The notes under the pieces: generated by a model
The model's input: the letters and a program-made list of their open reading frames with translations, nothing else
Told to the model about the DNA's origin: nothing
Databases searched by the model: none
Part shown: one piece after another, positions 50,595 to 61,170 of the stretch
Numbering within the stretch: the first letter of the stretch is position 1
Layout: each line of letters begins with the position of its first letter
Translations under genes and position numbers: made by a program
Assembly (NCBI GenBank): GCA_963793025.1
Contig: CAWBYL010000009.1
Span: 434,001 to 498,000 of the forward strand
Direction: 5' to 3'
DNA length: 64,000 nucleotides
Source: CAWBYL01 sp963793025
GTDB taxonomy: Bacteria; Actinomycetota; Acidimicrobiia; Acidimicrobiales; Acidimicrobilacustridaceae

Positions 50595-51404
50595 TCAGCG
50601 GCCCACCGTGCCGGCGTCGACCTTGAGCTGCATTCCGGTGACGTACTTGGCGTCGTCGCTGGCCAGGTAGGCGACCGAGGCCGAGATGTCCTCGGGCTCC
50701 AGGAACTCGACCGGCAGGGTGTTCATGAAGACGGGACCGACCGTCTCGGCCCGCTCGGTGATGAGGTCCATCAGGCCTGGAGCGTCGCCCATGGCGGTGC
50801 TGACGCCGCAGGGGTGCACGCTGTTGGCCCTGATCCCGTACTCGCCGTACTCGATCGCCAAGGCCTTGGCGATGCCGACCACGCCATGCTTGGCCGCGGT
50901 GTAGGAGAGGGTGAAGGGCTGGCCCTTCAGGCCGGCCGACGAGCTCGTCAGGATGATCGAGCCGCCGGTTCCCTGAGCCAAGAGGTGCGGAAGGGTCGCT
51001 TCGACCGTCTTGTAGACGCCGGTGAGGTTCACGTCGATGACGTCCTGCCACTGGTCTTCGCTCAGCTCGTGGGACTTGGCCCAGTTCAAGATGCCGGCGT
51101 TGGCCACCACGATGTCGATGTGGCCCAGCTCCTGTGCCCCACGGTCGGCAAGGGCCCGCAACGCCGCCAGGTCACGGACGTCGACCTGGTCCCACACGAC
51201 CCGTCGGCCGGTGGCCTCGACCTCCTTCACCGTCTGGCGCAGGTCGTCGGGCGTGGCGGGCACGATCATGCTGGTCCCGACAGGCCCGCAGATGTCGCTG
51301 ATGATGATGTCGGCGCCCTCGCTGGCCAGTCGGATCGCGTGCGACCGACCCTGCCCTCGCGCTGCTCCGGTGATGAATGCGACCTTGCCGTCCAGCCGTC
51401 CCAT
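50595..51404 (-). CDS. Mycofactocin-coupled-type SDR
   Basis: 269 residues. TGAARGQGRSHAIRLASEGADIII, a DICGPVG insert of about 25 residues after the second strand (PATPDDLRQTVKEVEATGRR), and the catalytic YTAAKHG are the features of the SDR subfamily (TIGR03971-like) that keeps its NAD bound and is re-oxidised by mycofactocin. Substrates are often terpenoid or carveol-like alcohols. None of the mft biosynthesis genes are in the window. The flavoprotein at 51478 lies upstream on the same strand, with a 73-base gap. Confidence 0.82.
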   Translation of the reverse strand: MGRLDGKVAFITGAARGQGRSHAIRLASEGADIIISDICGPVGTSMIVPATPDDLRQTVKEVEATGRRVVWDQVDVRDLAALRALADRGAQELGHIDIVVANAGILNWAKSHELSEDQWQDVIDVNLTGVYKTVEATLPHLLAQGTGGSIILTSSSAGLKGQPFTLSYTAAKHGVVGIAKALAIEYGEYGIRANSVHPCGVSTAMGDAPGLMDLITERAETVGPVFMNTLPVEFLEPEDISASVAYLASDDAKYVTGMQLKVDAGTVGR

Positions 51405-51477
51405 GGGGTCCCCTCGCTTGCTCGTCGGGTCGGAATCGTCGGTCGTGCCGACGTGACCGTGGTCACCGTAGTAGGCC

Positions 51478-52887
51478 CTACGTGGGTGGGGGCTCCTGGG
51501 CCAGCTCAGTCAGGCGGACCAGCCCGAGCTCGGCGTGCTCGGCCAGTCGAGCGGCGGCAGCCTGCACCGCGGGATCGGCCCGCTGGGCCGAGTCGGCGCG
51601 GGCCGGATTGAGGGCACAACCGTTGGCCCACGCGGCGATGTCGGACTCGGCGCCGAACACCGCCGCGGCACGCGTGCCCCGAGCCTGCATCAGGGCCCAC
51701 TCGGCGAGGGTGTTCCCGTAGATGTTGGGGGGACAGAGGCGGTTGCGCTCGAGATCGTCGTCACGGGTGGCTTCGACGTAGCCGGCCAACGCGGCGTTGA
51801 AGCACGGGAACCCGGTCCGGATCGTCTGCAGGCGGATGGCGTCGGCTCCCCAGATCGGGACCATCGGGGGATTCTGGAGGCCGGACGCCGCGCAGTGCAC
51901 GACCAAGGCGTCACGCGGCAGCGGTACGACGCCCTCGTCGAGGACCATCTCGCCCGGCGCGACGCTGCGGATGCGGCCCCGTCTCACCACGTTCTCCACC
52001 GTCCGCAGCAAGTCGAGCTCCCAGGCTCCGAGCGTGGGCGTCTTGGCCATGGTCGGCACCACGTCGCGGTCGATGCGCAGCATCACCCCGGCGCCCTCGA
52101 GGCGCAGGAACATGTCGTCGAGCGAAGCGGCTTCCGCCGCCGCCGTCATCGTGTCCGCGGCCAACCCGAACGCCACGGCGGGATCGGGCTGGACCATGGC
52201 CCGATTGAGCATCCACGGGTCGCGAGGTCGGACCCACACGATGCGGTCGGGCTCGAGGCCGTTCTGCAACAGCCACACGATCGCGTCGGTGGCCGTCTTC
52301 CCGGAGCCGACGATCACATAGACGCTGGGCGCATCCACGACACCGGCCAACTGGCCGACGGGAACCACCTGCGCCCCCTCCGCCACGGCGAACGGCGGAG
52401 GCGTCGTGGCCGGAATGGTCGGCGAGAGGTAGGTGGCGTCGACGACGCGTCGTCGCACGTCGACTTCGACCGGTTCACCCGAGAGTCGGGAGACGACGAC
52501 ATGGCGCGACCCGTCGGATCGATACTCGCTGCCCGACAGGAACCTCACCCGACCCGATCCGAGGAATCGGCGGTGCAGGATGTCGTCGAAGTAGGTCTGG
52601 ATCTCCGAGCGGCGCGCCCGGGTCTGGAGGCCCGCCTCGGCGCCGCGGTCCTGCACCTCCCCGGTGCCGAGCACGGTCGAGGCCACCCCGTAGAACAGCG
52701 ATGCCTGATGGAGCTGCACGAAGGGGTAGGCGTCGTGCCAGTGGCCCCCGGCCACGTGGCGCCGGTCGACGATGGTGACGTCGGCCTCGGAGTTGTCGAT
52801 GAGGGCGTCAGTGAAGGCCATTCCCATAGCGCCGGCACCCACGACGAGGTAGTCCGTTTCCAGGGTTCGCATCGTCGCCATCTTCAC
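51478..52887 (-). CDS. FAD/NAD(P)-binding flavoprotein (monooxygenase-like)
   Basis: 469 residues. The FAD site VVGAGAMGMAFTDAL near residue 16 and the second nucleotide site YVIVGSGKTATDAIVWLLQNGLEP near residue 190 give a two-dinucleotide-fold protein like Baeyer-Villiger or N-hydroxylating monooxygenases. No FxGxxxHxxxW signature is seen, so the reaction is open. GTG 52887 or ATG 52881 starts it. It is in line with the SDR at 50595. Confidence 0.8.
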   Translation of the reverse strand: MKMATMRTLETDYLVVGAGAMGMAFTDALIDNSEADVTIVDRRHVAGGHWHDAYPFVQLHQASLFYGVASTVLGTGEVQDRGAEAGLQTRARRSEIQTYFDDILHRRFLGSGRVRFLSGSEYRSDGSRHVVVSRLSGEPVEVDVRRRVVDATYLSPTIPATTPPPFAVAEGAQVVPVGQLAGVVDAPSVYVIVGSGKTATDAIVWLLQNGLEPDRIVWVRPRDPWMLNRAMVQPDPAVAFGLAADTMTAAAEAASLDDMFLRLEGAGVMLRIDRDVVPTMAKTPTLGAWELDLLRTVENVVRRGRIRSVAPGEMVLDEGVVPLPRDALVVHCAASGLQNPPMVPIWGADAIRLQTIRTGFPCFNAALAGYVEATRDDDLERNRLCPPNIYGNTLAEWALMQARGTRAAAVFGAESDIAAWANGCALNPARADSAQRADPAVQAAAARLAEHAELGLVRLTELAQEPPPT

Positions 52888-52961
52888 CGCTGTGGGGGAC
52901 GGAGGGAAGCGCTATCCCTCGCTCGTCGCCGAAGCTGAGACCACGCCTCCGATGGGGGCGG

Positions 52962-53171
52962 TCAGGTCTCGGCCGGATCGTCGTCGGCGATGGCCGCCAG
53001 CGGAGTGAGAGCGTCGACGGCGTAGGCCTCGGCCGTCCAGACCGAGTGGCGGCCAAGGGCTTCGCCGCGGCGGAAGAGGTCGTAGGGGACGGTGACGCAG
53101 GCCGAGCGATGCAGCTCCAGGCGCAGCCCGACCTCGTGGGGGATCGTCATGGACACGGTGCCACCAGACAT
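52962..53171 (-). CDS. Small unrecognised protein (69 residues)
   Basis: MSGGTVSMTIPHEVGLRLE... with VTVPYDLFRRGEALGRHSVWTAEAYAVDALTPL. No family is recognised. ATG 53171 is preceded by AAAAGG, a fair ribosome site, and it is divergent from the acyl-CoA dehydrogenase. Third-position GC and the defined start support it as real. Confidence 0.5.
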   Translation of the reverse strand: MSGGTVSMTIPHEVGLRLELHRSACVTVPYDLFRRGEALGRHSVWTAEAYAVDALTPLAAIADDDPAET

Positions 53172-53242
53172 CTAGACCTTTTGGCGTTTCCGTCTGCACG
53201 GCGCATGATGCTGGAACCGACCGGAAGGACACGACGACCGCC

Positions 53243-54457
53243 ATGATCTCCATCGAGGACCTCGTCACCGAGGGCAGGGTGTTCCTCGACGCCACTGTCC
53301 CGGCCCGTCGCGCGGACGAGGACCAGTTCGTCTGGGGTGAGGGCTCCGACGCCATCAACGTGCTGGAAGAAGTCGACCGGGAGCACCTCGACGAGGTCGT
53401 GAGTGCGGCGAAGGCCTATGCCTCGGCCCGCTACGACGCCGGCCTCGGTTGGATCGACGGACCCGTCGAGTACGGGGGTCGAGGTCTCACCACCGAGCAT
53501 GCCATCGCCTTCGCCGACCTCGAAGGTCGCTACCAGCTGCCCAACCTCTCGATCCTCGTCATCGCCCTCGGGTTCGTCGGTCCCGCCCTGCGGACCGCGG
53601 CCAGCCCCGAGATCTGCGCCGAGCTGCTCCCCCGGCTCTATCGGGGCGATCTCATCATGTGTCAGCTCTTCAGCGAGCCCGACGCCGGCTCGGATCTGGC
53701 CTCGGCCGCCACCCGAGCGGTGCGCGACGGCGACGAATGGGTGATCACCGGACAGAAGGTGTGGACCTCGGGTGCCCACGCCGCCGACCTCGGGATCGCC
53801 GTGTGCCGCACCGACCCGGACGCGCCGAAGCACCGCGGGCTCACGACCTTCCTCGTCGACATGCACGCACCGGGGGTGGAGGTGCGGCCGCTGGTGCAGA
53901 TGACCGGAGAGGCCAACTTCAACGAGGTGTTCCTCACCGAGGTGCGCGTTCCCGACTCGCGTCGTGTGGGCGACGTGAACAGCGGCTTCGGCGTGATCCT
54001 CACCGTGCTCGGCAACGAGCGCTCGATCGCCACCCGGGGCCCCAAGCACGGAGGCGGCATCGGCCCCTTCGCACGGATCGCCGGCGTGGTCCGCCAGCTC
54101 GGCGACACCACCGATCCGGTTACCCGCCAGCGCCTGGCCAAGGTGTACACGGCGATGCGTCTCAAGGAGATGATGAACGCCCAGTGGCGGGCCTCGCTCA
54201 AGCCCGGGCAGACCCCCGGGCCGGAGATGATGCTGCAGAAGATCGGGAACGCCGCCTTCAACCGCGAGCTCGTCGGCCTGCTGGGCGAGGTCCTCGGCTC
54301 CCGTCTCGTCGCCGACACGGGCGAGTGGGGCACCTACGCCTTCGCCACCTACGTGCTGTCCACGCCGGGCATGCGCATCGGGGGCGGCACCGAGGAGATC
54401 GTTCGCAACACCATCGGCGAACGGGTTCTGGGCCTACCCCGCGAGCCCAAGGCCTGA
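53243..54457 (+). CDS. Acyl-CoA dehydrogenase
   Basis: 404 residues. The alpha domain runs to about residue 130. CQLFSEPDAGSDLASAATRAV at about 141 is the FAD/substrate signature, KVWTSGAHAADLGIAVCRT the beta domain, and GMRIGGGTEEIVRNTIGERVLGLP the C-terminal helical signature. It oxidises an acyl-CoA to the enoyl-CoA and may act in a heteromer, as in steroid side-chain breakdown. ATG 53243 follows AAGGACACGACG. It is divergent from the small gene at 52962. Confidence 0.9.
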   Translation: MISIEDLVTEGRVFLDATVPARRADEDQFVWGEGSDAINVLEEVDREHLDEVVSAAKAYASARYDAGLGWIDGPVEYGGRGLTTEHAIAFADLEGRYQLPNLSILVIALGFVGPALRTAASPEICAELLPRLYRGDLIMCQLFSEPDAGSDLASAATRAVRDGDEWVITGQKVWTSGAHAADLGIAVCRTDPDAPKHRGLTTFLVDMHAPGVEVRPLVQMTGEANFNEVFLTEVRVPDSRRVGDVNSGFGVILTVLGNERSIATRGPKHGGGIGPFARIAGVVRQLGDTTDPVTRQRLAKVYTAMRLKEMMNAQWRASLKPGQTPGPEMMLQKIGNAAFNRELVGLLGEVLGSRLVADTGEWGTYAFATYVLSTPGMRIGGGTEEIVRNTIGERVLGLPREPKA

Positions 54458-54545
54458 GCGGCGACGAGGCAGGTCCGCTCGGTGGCGGGTCGCCGGCGAC
54501 GTCGGCTTCCCGATGACCGCGCTTTTATTTGCGTGTTTCGTGAAC

Positions 54546-54551
54546 TATTGT
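54546..54551 (+). promoter_or_regulatory. -10 element of the VOC-ArsR-AHSA1 operon
   Basis: TATTGT lies in the AT-rich stretch before the VOC gene. GTCGAAGTCGAA, a direct repeat, begins at its end (54550) and may be the ArsR site. The gap between the acyl-CoA dehydrogenase and the VOC start holds no gene. Confidence 0.4.
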
Positions 54552-54623
54552 CGAAGTCGAACAGCTCTTTAGCAGCTGACGCGTCGCTCTCCGTGGGCGA
54601 CCACGAGACGAGGAGCCGACCCT

Positions 54624-55088
54624 GTGGACGACATCACCTTCGCACCCTCCCTCAGCTACCGCGACCCGAAGGCCGCACTCGACTGGCTCGCCCGGGCCTT
54701 CGACTTCGAGCTCACCATGGCCATCGATGGCCCGGAGGACGACCCGACCCAGTGCCACTACGAGATGGGCTACGAGGGACGGGGCCGGATCATGATCGGC
54801 AGCGAGTGGAACGAGTGGATGCGCAGTCCGCTGTCGGTCGACGGCGCCAACACCACCAGCACCCACGTGATGGTGGCGAGCGACATCGACGCCCACTGCG
54901 AGCGGGCCCGGAGCGCGGGCGCCCGCATCCTGGCCGAGCCCGACGACCAGTTCTACGGCGACCGGGTCTACCGCTGTGCCGACATCGAGGGCCACCAGTG
55001 GACCTTCGCCATGCACGTGCGCGACGTGACCCGCGCCGAGGCCGAGGCCGCGATCGGCCAGCCCATCCGGGCGACCAACTGGGCGTGA
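54624..55088 (+). CDS. VOC-superfamily (PhnB/bleomycin-resistance-like) protein
   Basis: 154 residues. PSLSYRDPKAALDWLARAFDFE and HVMVASDIDAHCERARSAGARILAEPDDQFYGDRVYRCADIEGHQWTFA-type segments (read in parts) are the paired VOC halves. It may be a resistance or isomerase-like protein. GTG 54624 is the start. It overlaps the ArsR gene by GTGA and heads a three-gene operon. Confidence 0.82.
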   Translation: MDDITFAPSLSYRDPKAALDWLARAFDFELTMAIDGPEDDPTQCHYEMGYEGRGRIMIGSEWNEWMRSPLSVDGANTTSTHVMVASDIDAHCERARSAGARILAEPDDQFYGDRVYRCADIEGHQWTFAMHVRDVTRAEAEAAIGQPIRATNWA

Positions 55089-55408
55089 CGGCCACCCTCG
55101 ACACCACACTGGCCGCGCTCGCCGACCCGGTCCGACGGCGGGCCGTGGAACTGCTCGCCGAGCGCCCTCGGCGTGCCGGTGAGCTCGCCACCACCCTCGA
55201 GATCTCGGCCCCGGTGATGAGCCGGCACCTACGGGTCCTGCGCACGGCCGATCTGGTTGACGAGCAGCACCCTCCCTTCGACGCTCGCGTGCGCATCTAC
55301 TCGCTGCGCACGGGCCGCATGGACGAACTGCGGACGTGGCTCGCCGACGCGGAGGCCGGCTGGACTCACCAGCTCGCAGCCTTCAAACAACACGTGGAGC
55401 ACCGATGA
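55085..55408 (+). CDS. ArsR-family regulator
   Basis: 107 residues. LAALADPVRRRAVELLAERPRR and the recognition helix region APVMSRHLRVLRTADLV give the winged helix. No metal-binding cysteines are present. GTG 55085 overlaps the VOC stop, and the next gene starts at the ATGA overlap at 55405. The ArsR-AHSA1 pairing with a VOC protein is a common stress/metabolic operon layout; autoregulation through the operon promoter is likely. Confidence 0.88.
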   Translation: MTATLDTTLAALADPVRRRAVELLAERPRRAGELATTLEISAPVMSRHLRVLRTADLVDEQHPPFDARVRIYSLRTGRMDELRTWLADAEAGWTHQLAAFKQHVEHR

Positions 55409-55878
55409 CCCGCTCTCGGGTGCTCGTGTCGTTGCGCATCGCCGCGCCGCCGGAGCGGACCTTCGTGGCCTTCACCCGGGAGATCGGCGAGTGGTGGCGC
55501 CCCCACGACCTGTTCCGGTTCACCGACCGCGTCGGCACCCGCCTCGCCTTCGAACCGGATCCACCGGAGCGACTGGTGGAGATCGACACGGACGGCACAC
55601 GGTTCGAGATCGGCCCGGTCCTCGCCTGGGAGCCCCCGAACCGGCTCGCCTTCGGTTGGCGCCAGGCCGGCTTCCCCGACGATCGCTCCACCGAGGTGGC
55701 GGTTCGCTTCGAGCCCGTCTCCTCCGGTACCCGGGTGACGGTCGAGCACTTCGGATGGGACGCCATCCCCCAGGAGCACGCGGCGCGCCACGGGTTCCCG
55801 CTGGGTGCCTTCCAGCGACGAGCCGCCGAGTGGTGGGAGCACCTTCTACGATCGCTCGACGCTCACGTCTCGCTCTGA
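55405..55878 (+). CDS. AHSA1/SRPBCC-domain protein
   Basis: 157 residues. LRIAAPPERTFVAFTREIGEWWRP is the AHSA1 opening, followed by RLVEIDTDGTRFEIGPVLAWEPPNRLAFGW and the C-terminal helix with EWWEHLLRSL. ATG 55405 overlaps the ArsR stop (ATGA). It probably binds a small hydrophobic ligand; its role in the operon is unknown. Confidence 0.85.
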   Translation: MTRSRVLVSLRIAAPPERTFVAFTREIGEWWRPHDLFRFTDRVGTRLAFEPDPPERLVEIDTDGTRFEIGPVLAWEPPNRLAFGWRQAGFPDDRSTEVAVRFEPVSSGTRVTVEHFGWDAIPQEHAARHGFPLGAFQRRAAEWWEHLLRSLDAHVSL

Positions 55879-55918
55879 GCCCGCCCCGCCATCGCCCACT
55901 CCCGGGGCTACGCGGCCA

Positions 55919-55950
55919 GCACCGGCAGGACGGGTTCGTCCTGCCGGTGC
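55919..55950. terminator. Perfect 14-bp hairpin between convergent operons
   Basis: GCACCGGCAGGACG and CGTCCTGCCGGTGC form perfect arms with a GGTT loop, 41 bases after the AHSA1 stop. A strong terminator for the rightward operon; no U-tract. Confidence 0.75.
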
Positions 55951-55968
55951 GTCAACCCATCGTTCCCA

Positions 55969-55997
55969 GGGAAGGGTCGCCGGTGTCGACCCTTCCC
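55969..55997. terminator. 11-bp hairpin at the end of the Liv operon
   Basis: GGGAAGGGTCG and CGACCCTTCCC form perfect arms with a 7-base loop, directly beside the stop codon at 56004. A terminator for the leftward Liv operon. Confidence 0.7.
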
Positions 55998-56003
55998 TTC
56001 CGG

Positions 56004-57366
56004 CTAGCCGAGCAGGGTGAGGAGGTCGACCTGCTGGTCGTTCACGACGAACTGGTTGGTGCTGCCGTCCCAGGTGCCGGTCCAGTAGTTGGGGTTGGAG
56101 ATGCCCATGAAGATGGGGTTGGTGGACTGCTGCGACGGGGTCCACGGCGGTATCAGGTCGAACATGGGGACATCTTTGGCGGTGTCGAAGGCCTGCTTCA
56201 CCGCCTCACGGGTGATGTCGGTGGCCCCCGAGTCGCGCATGACCTTGGCCAGGGCGTAGACGGAGAGCCAGCCGTTGACGGCCTGGGCGGTGGTGGACGC
56301 TTCGGTGAGCGACGCTGCCCCCGACGCGGCGAAGTCGGCGAGGACCACGTTGTAGATGGGCCAGCGTGAGGTGTCGGTGGCGACGGGTGGGACGGCGTCG
56401 CTGTAGGCGGTGTTGTTGGCAATGGTTTCGGGCAGGGACTCGACCGTGTCCTGGGAGAAGGTGCCCCAGCTGCCGGCGACCTTCAGGTCGCTGTTGAGCG
56501 AGTCCATGGCGTCGAGGATCTGGCTACCGACGTTGCCCGGCAGGCCGAGCACGATGCCCTGCACACCGTCGTTCTCGGCGGTCTGGACGAACTGGGTGAA
56601 CTCGACGGCGGCGGGCGGGATCTCGATGATGTTGACCAGCTCCATCCCCAGAGCGTCGATCATCGGTTGGGCAAAGGCTCTGAGGGCGCCGGACTGGCCG
56701 CTCTGGGGGACGAACACGTCGAACTTCTTGACGTCGACGTTGCCGAGGGCGGGGATGTCGGCCAGAAGGGTGCCGGAGCCGCCCATGGTGAACTCGAACG
56801 CGACCGGCGAGTTCCACGCCGCGGGCAGGGCGACCTGCGCACCGACCTGGGAGAGGCCGGTGGACTCGAACAGCTGGTAGGCGTCGGCTTCGCTGGAGGT
56901 GAACGTCGACGCGATTCCGGCGACGACGCTGGGGTCATCGGCTTCGCTGCGGACGCAGGCGAGCTCGGTCGGCCCGTCGCCCTTGGAGTCGCACACGTTC
57001 AGATCGAGGCAGCCACCGTTGATCCCGCCCCGCTGGTTGAACGCATCGACTGCGGCCTGGGCGCCGTCGGCGTAGTCCCCGAGCGACGTGCCGGCGGCTT
57101 CGATCGGCGTCGACGAGGCTGATCTTGACTGCGGGCTGGGCTACGTCACAGGCCCCGTCGTTCCAGCCGCCGAGCGAGACGAACTCGGCGTTGGCGTCCT
57201 CGGTCGCCGCCGTTCCTGACGATCCGTTCGAGCTCGACGAGCTGCTGCAGGCCGCGCCGAGCATGGCCAGCGCCGCGACCACGGCGACGATGCCCGGAAG
57301 TGCTCGCCGTCGTCTCCGCTTCGGTCGGGACGGTGAGGGTTCGATCGTGCTGAGGCGACTATGCAT
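56004..57366 (-). CDS. Liv-type substrate-binding lipoprotein, one frameshift
   Basis: ATG 57366 leads into MHSRLSTIEPSPSR, a hydrophobic stretch and a lipobox-like LGAACSSS. The frame continues to AQPAVKISLVD, then the rest (PIEAAGTSLGDYADGAQAAV, GLSQVGAQVALP, VAGSWGTFSQDTVESLP) is in another frame. Removing one base near 57110 (GTCGACG) gives 453 residues with the type I periplasmic-binding fold. It overlaps livF by 8 bases, so it belongs to the Liv operon. Sequencing error or real inactivation is unresolved. Confidence 0.8.
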
Positions 57367-58155
57367 GGTTCCCCGATTCGGTTTGGCTGTGTCGTTCATC
57401 CGACGTGTTCTGGTCCTGGTCATCCGACTCGGCCGCCAGGTAGGCCGACTCGATCTCCGAGAGCTGCGCACCGATCTCCTCGGTGGTGCCCGAGAGCACC
57501 ACCTGCCCTCGTTGCATCACGTACACGCGGTCGGCCACCGCGAGCGCCTGGCGGACCTGCTGCTCCACGAGCAGCACGCCCACCCCCTGCTCCCTGCTCG
57601 CGGTGCGCACCGCCTCCAGGAGCCGCTGGACCACCATCGGTGCGAGCCCGAGCGAAAGTTCGTCGAGGAGCAACACCGACGGGTTCCGCCCGAGGGCCCG
57701 GGCCACGGTGAGCATCTGCTGCTCGCCACCCGACAGCAGCCCGGCGGGCCGCTTCAACAAGCGGCTGAGCTCCGGGAACAGCGTTGTCGCCCGTTCGACG
57801 GACACATCGGCCAGGCGGAGGTTGTCCTGGGCGGTGAGGCCCATGATCACCGACCGTTCCTCGGTGACATAGCTCAGCCCCTGCTGGCAGCGTCGGTGCA
57901 TCGGCGCGGAGGTCGGCTCGCCCATCCACTCGACCACGCCCCCGAGGGGCTTCAGGTCGCCGGCGAGGGTGAGCAGCGTCGTGGTCTTGCCCGCCCCGTT
58001 GGGTCCGATCAGCGCCGCGACCTCCCCGGCGACGACCGGCAGGTGGAGGTCGCGCACGACCGCCATCTGGCCGTAGCCGCACGACAGACCTTTCGCCTCG
58101 AGCACCACCTCGCCCGGTGAGCGCGACGACCGAGCGGTGCCGGCGGCGGTGGCGC

Positions 58156-58159
<4 letters not shown>
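57359..58159 (-). CDS. ABC transporter ATPase, LivF-type
   Basis: 266 residues. Walker A GPNGAGKTTTL, the LLSGGEQQMLTVARAL signature and LLLDELSLGLAP as Walker B match the LivF family, one of two ATPases of branched-chain amino-acid importers. Start GTG 58159 overlaps the stop of the fused permease gene (GTGA), which makes it translationally coupled. It pairs with the LivG domain of that fusion. Confidence 0.9.
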
Positions 58160-60975
<2,816 letters not shown>

Positions 60976-61047
60976 CCCTCGTTCACTCCTTCGACCCCCC
61001 GGTCAGAAGCGCCGGACGCTTCCCGAGCGCTCGTCGCGCTCTCGATT

Positions 61048-61066
61048 ATTGTACCGACCGGTCAGT
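61048..61066 (-). promoter_or_regulatory. Promoter and TetR-type operator of the Liv operon
   Basis: On the minus strand TACAAT occupies 61053-61048. Immediately upstream ACCGACCGGTCAGT (61053-61066) contains the perfect 8-bp palindrome GACCGGTC, a common TetR-family operator core. The overlap with the -10/-35 spacer suggests repression. The cognate TetR is not adjacent. Confidence 0.6.
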
Positions 61067-61149
61067 TTACACAGCTGGGCCTGGTGGGGGGTTGCGATCG
61101 GGCTCGACGCGAGGTCGGCGGGCGCCCCGGCGCCCGTGACGCCGCCCTC

Positions 61150-61168
61150 CCGGATCCCGGCGATCCGG
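61150..61168. terminator. Hairpin at the end of the HrpB gene
   Basis: CCGGATC and GATCCGG form perfect 7-bp arms with a 5-base loop, 2 bases past the stop codon at 61171. Also nearby is GGGCGCC-CC-GGCGCCC near 61123. Terminator function is likely. Confidence 0.5.
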
Positions 61169-61170
61169 AG

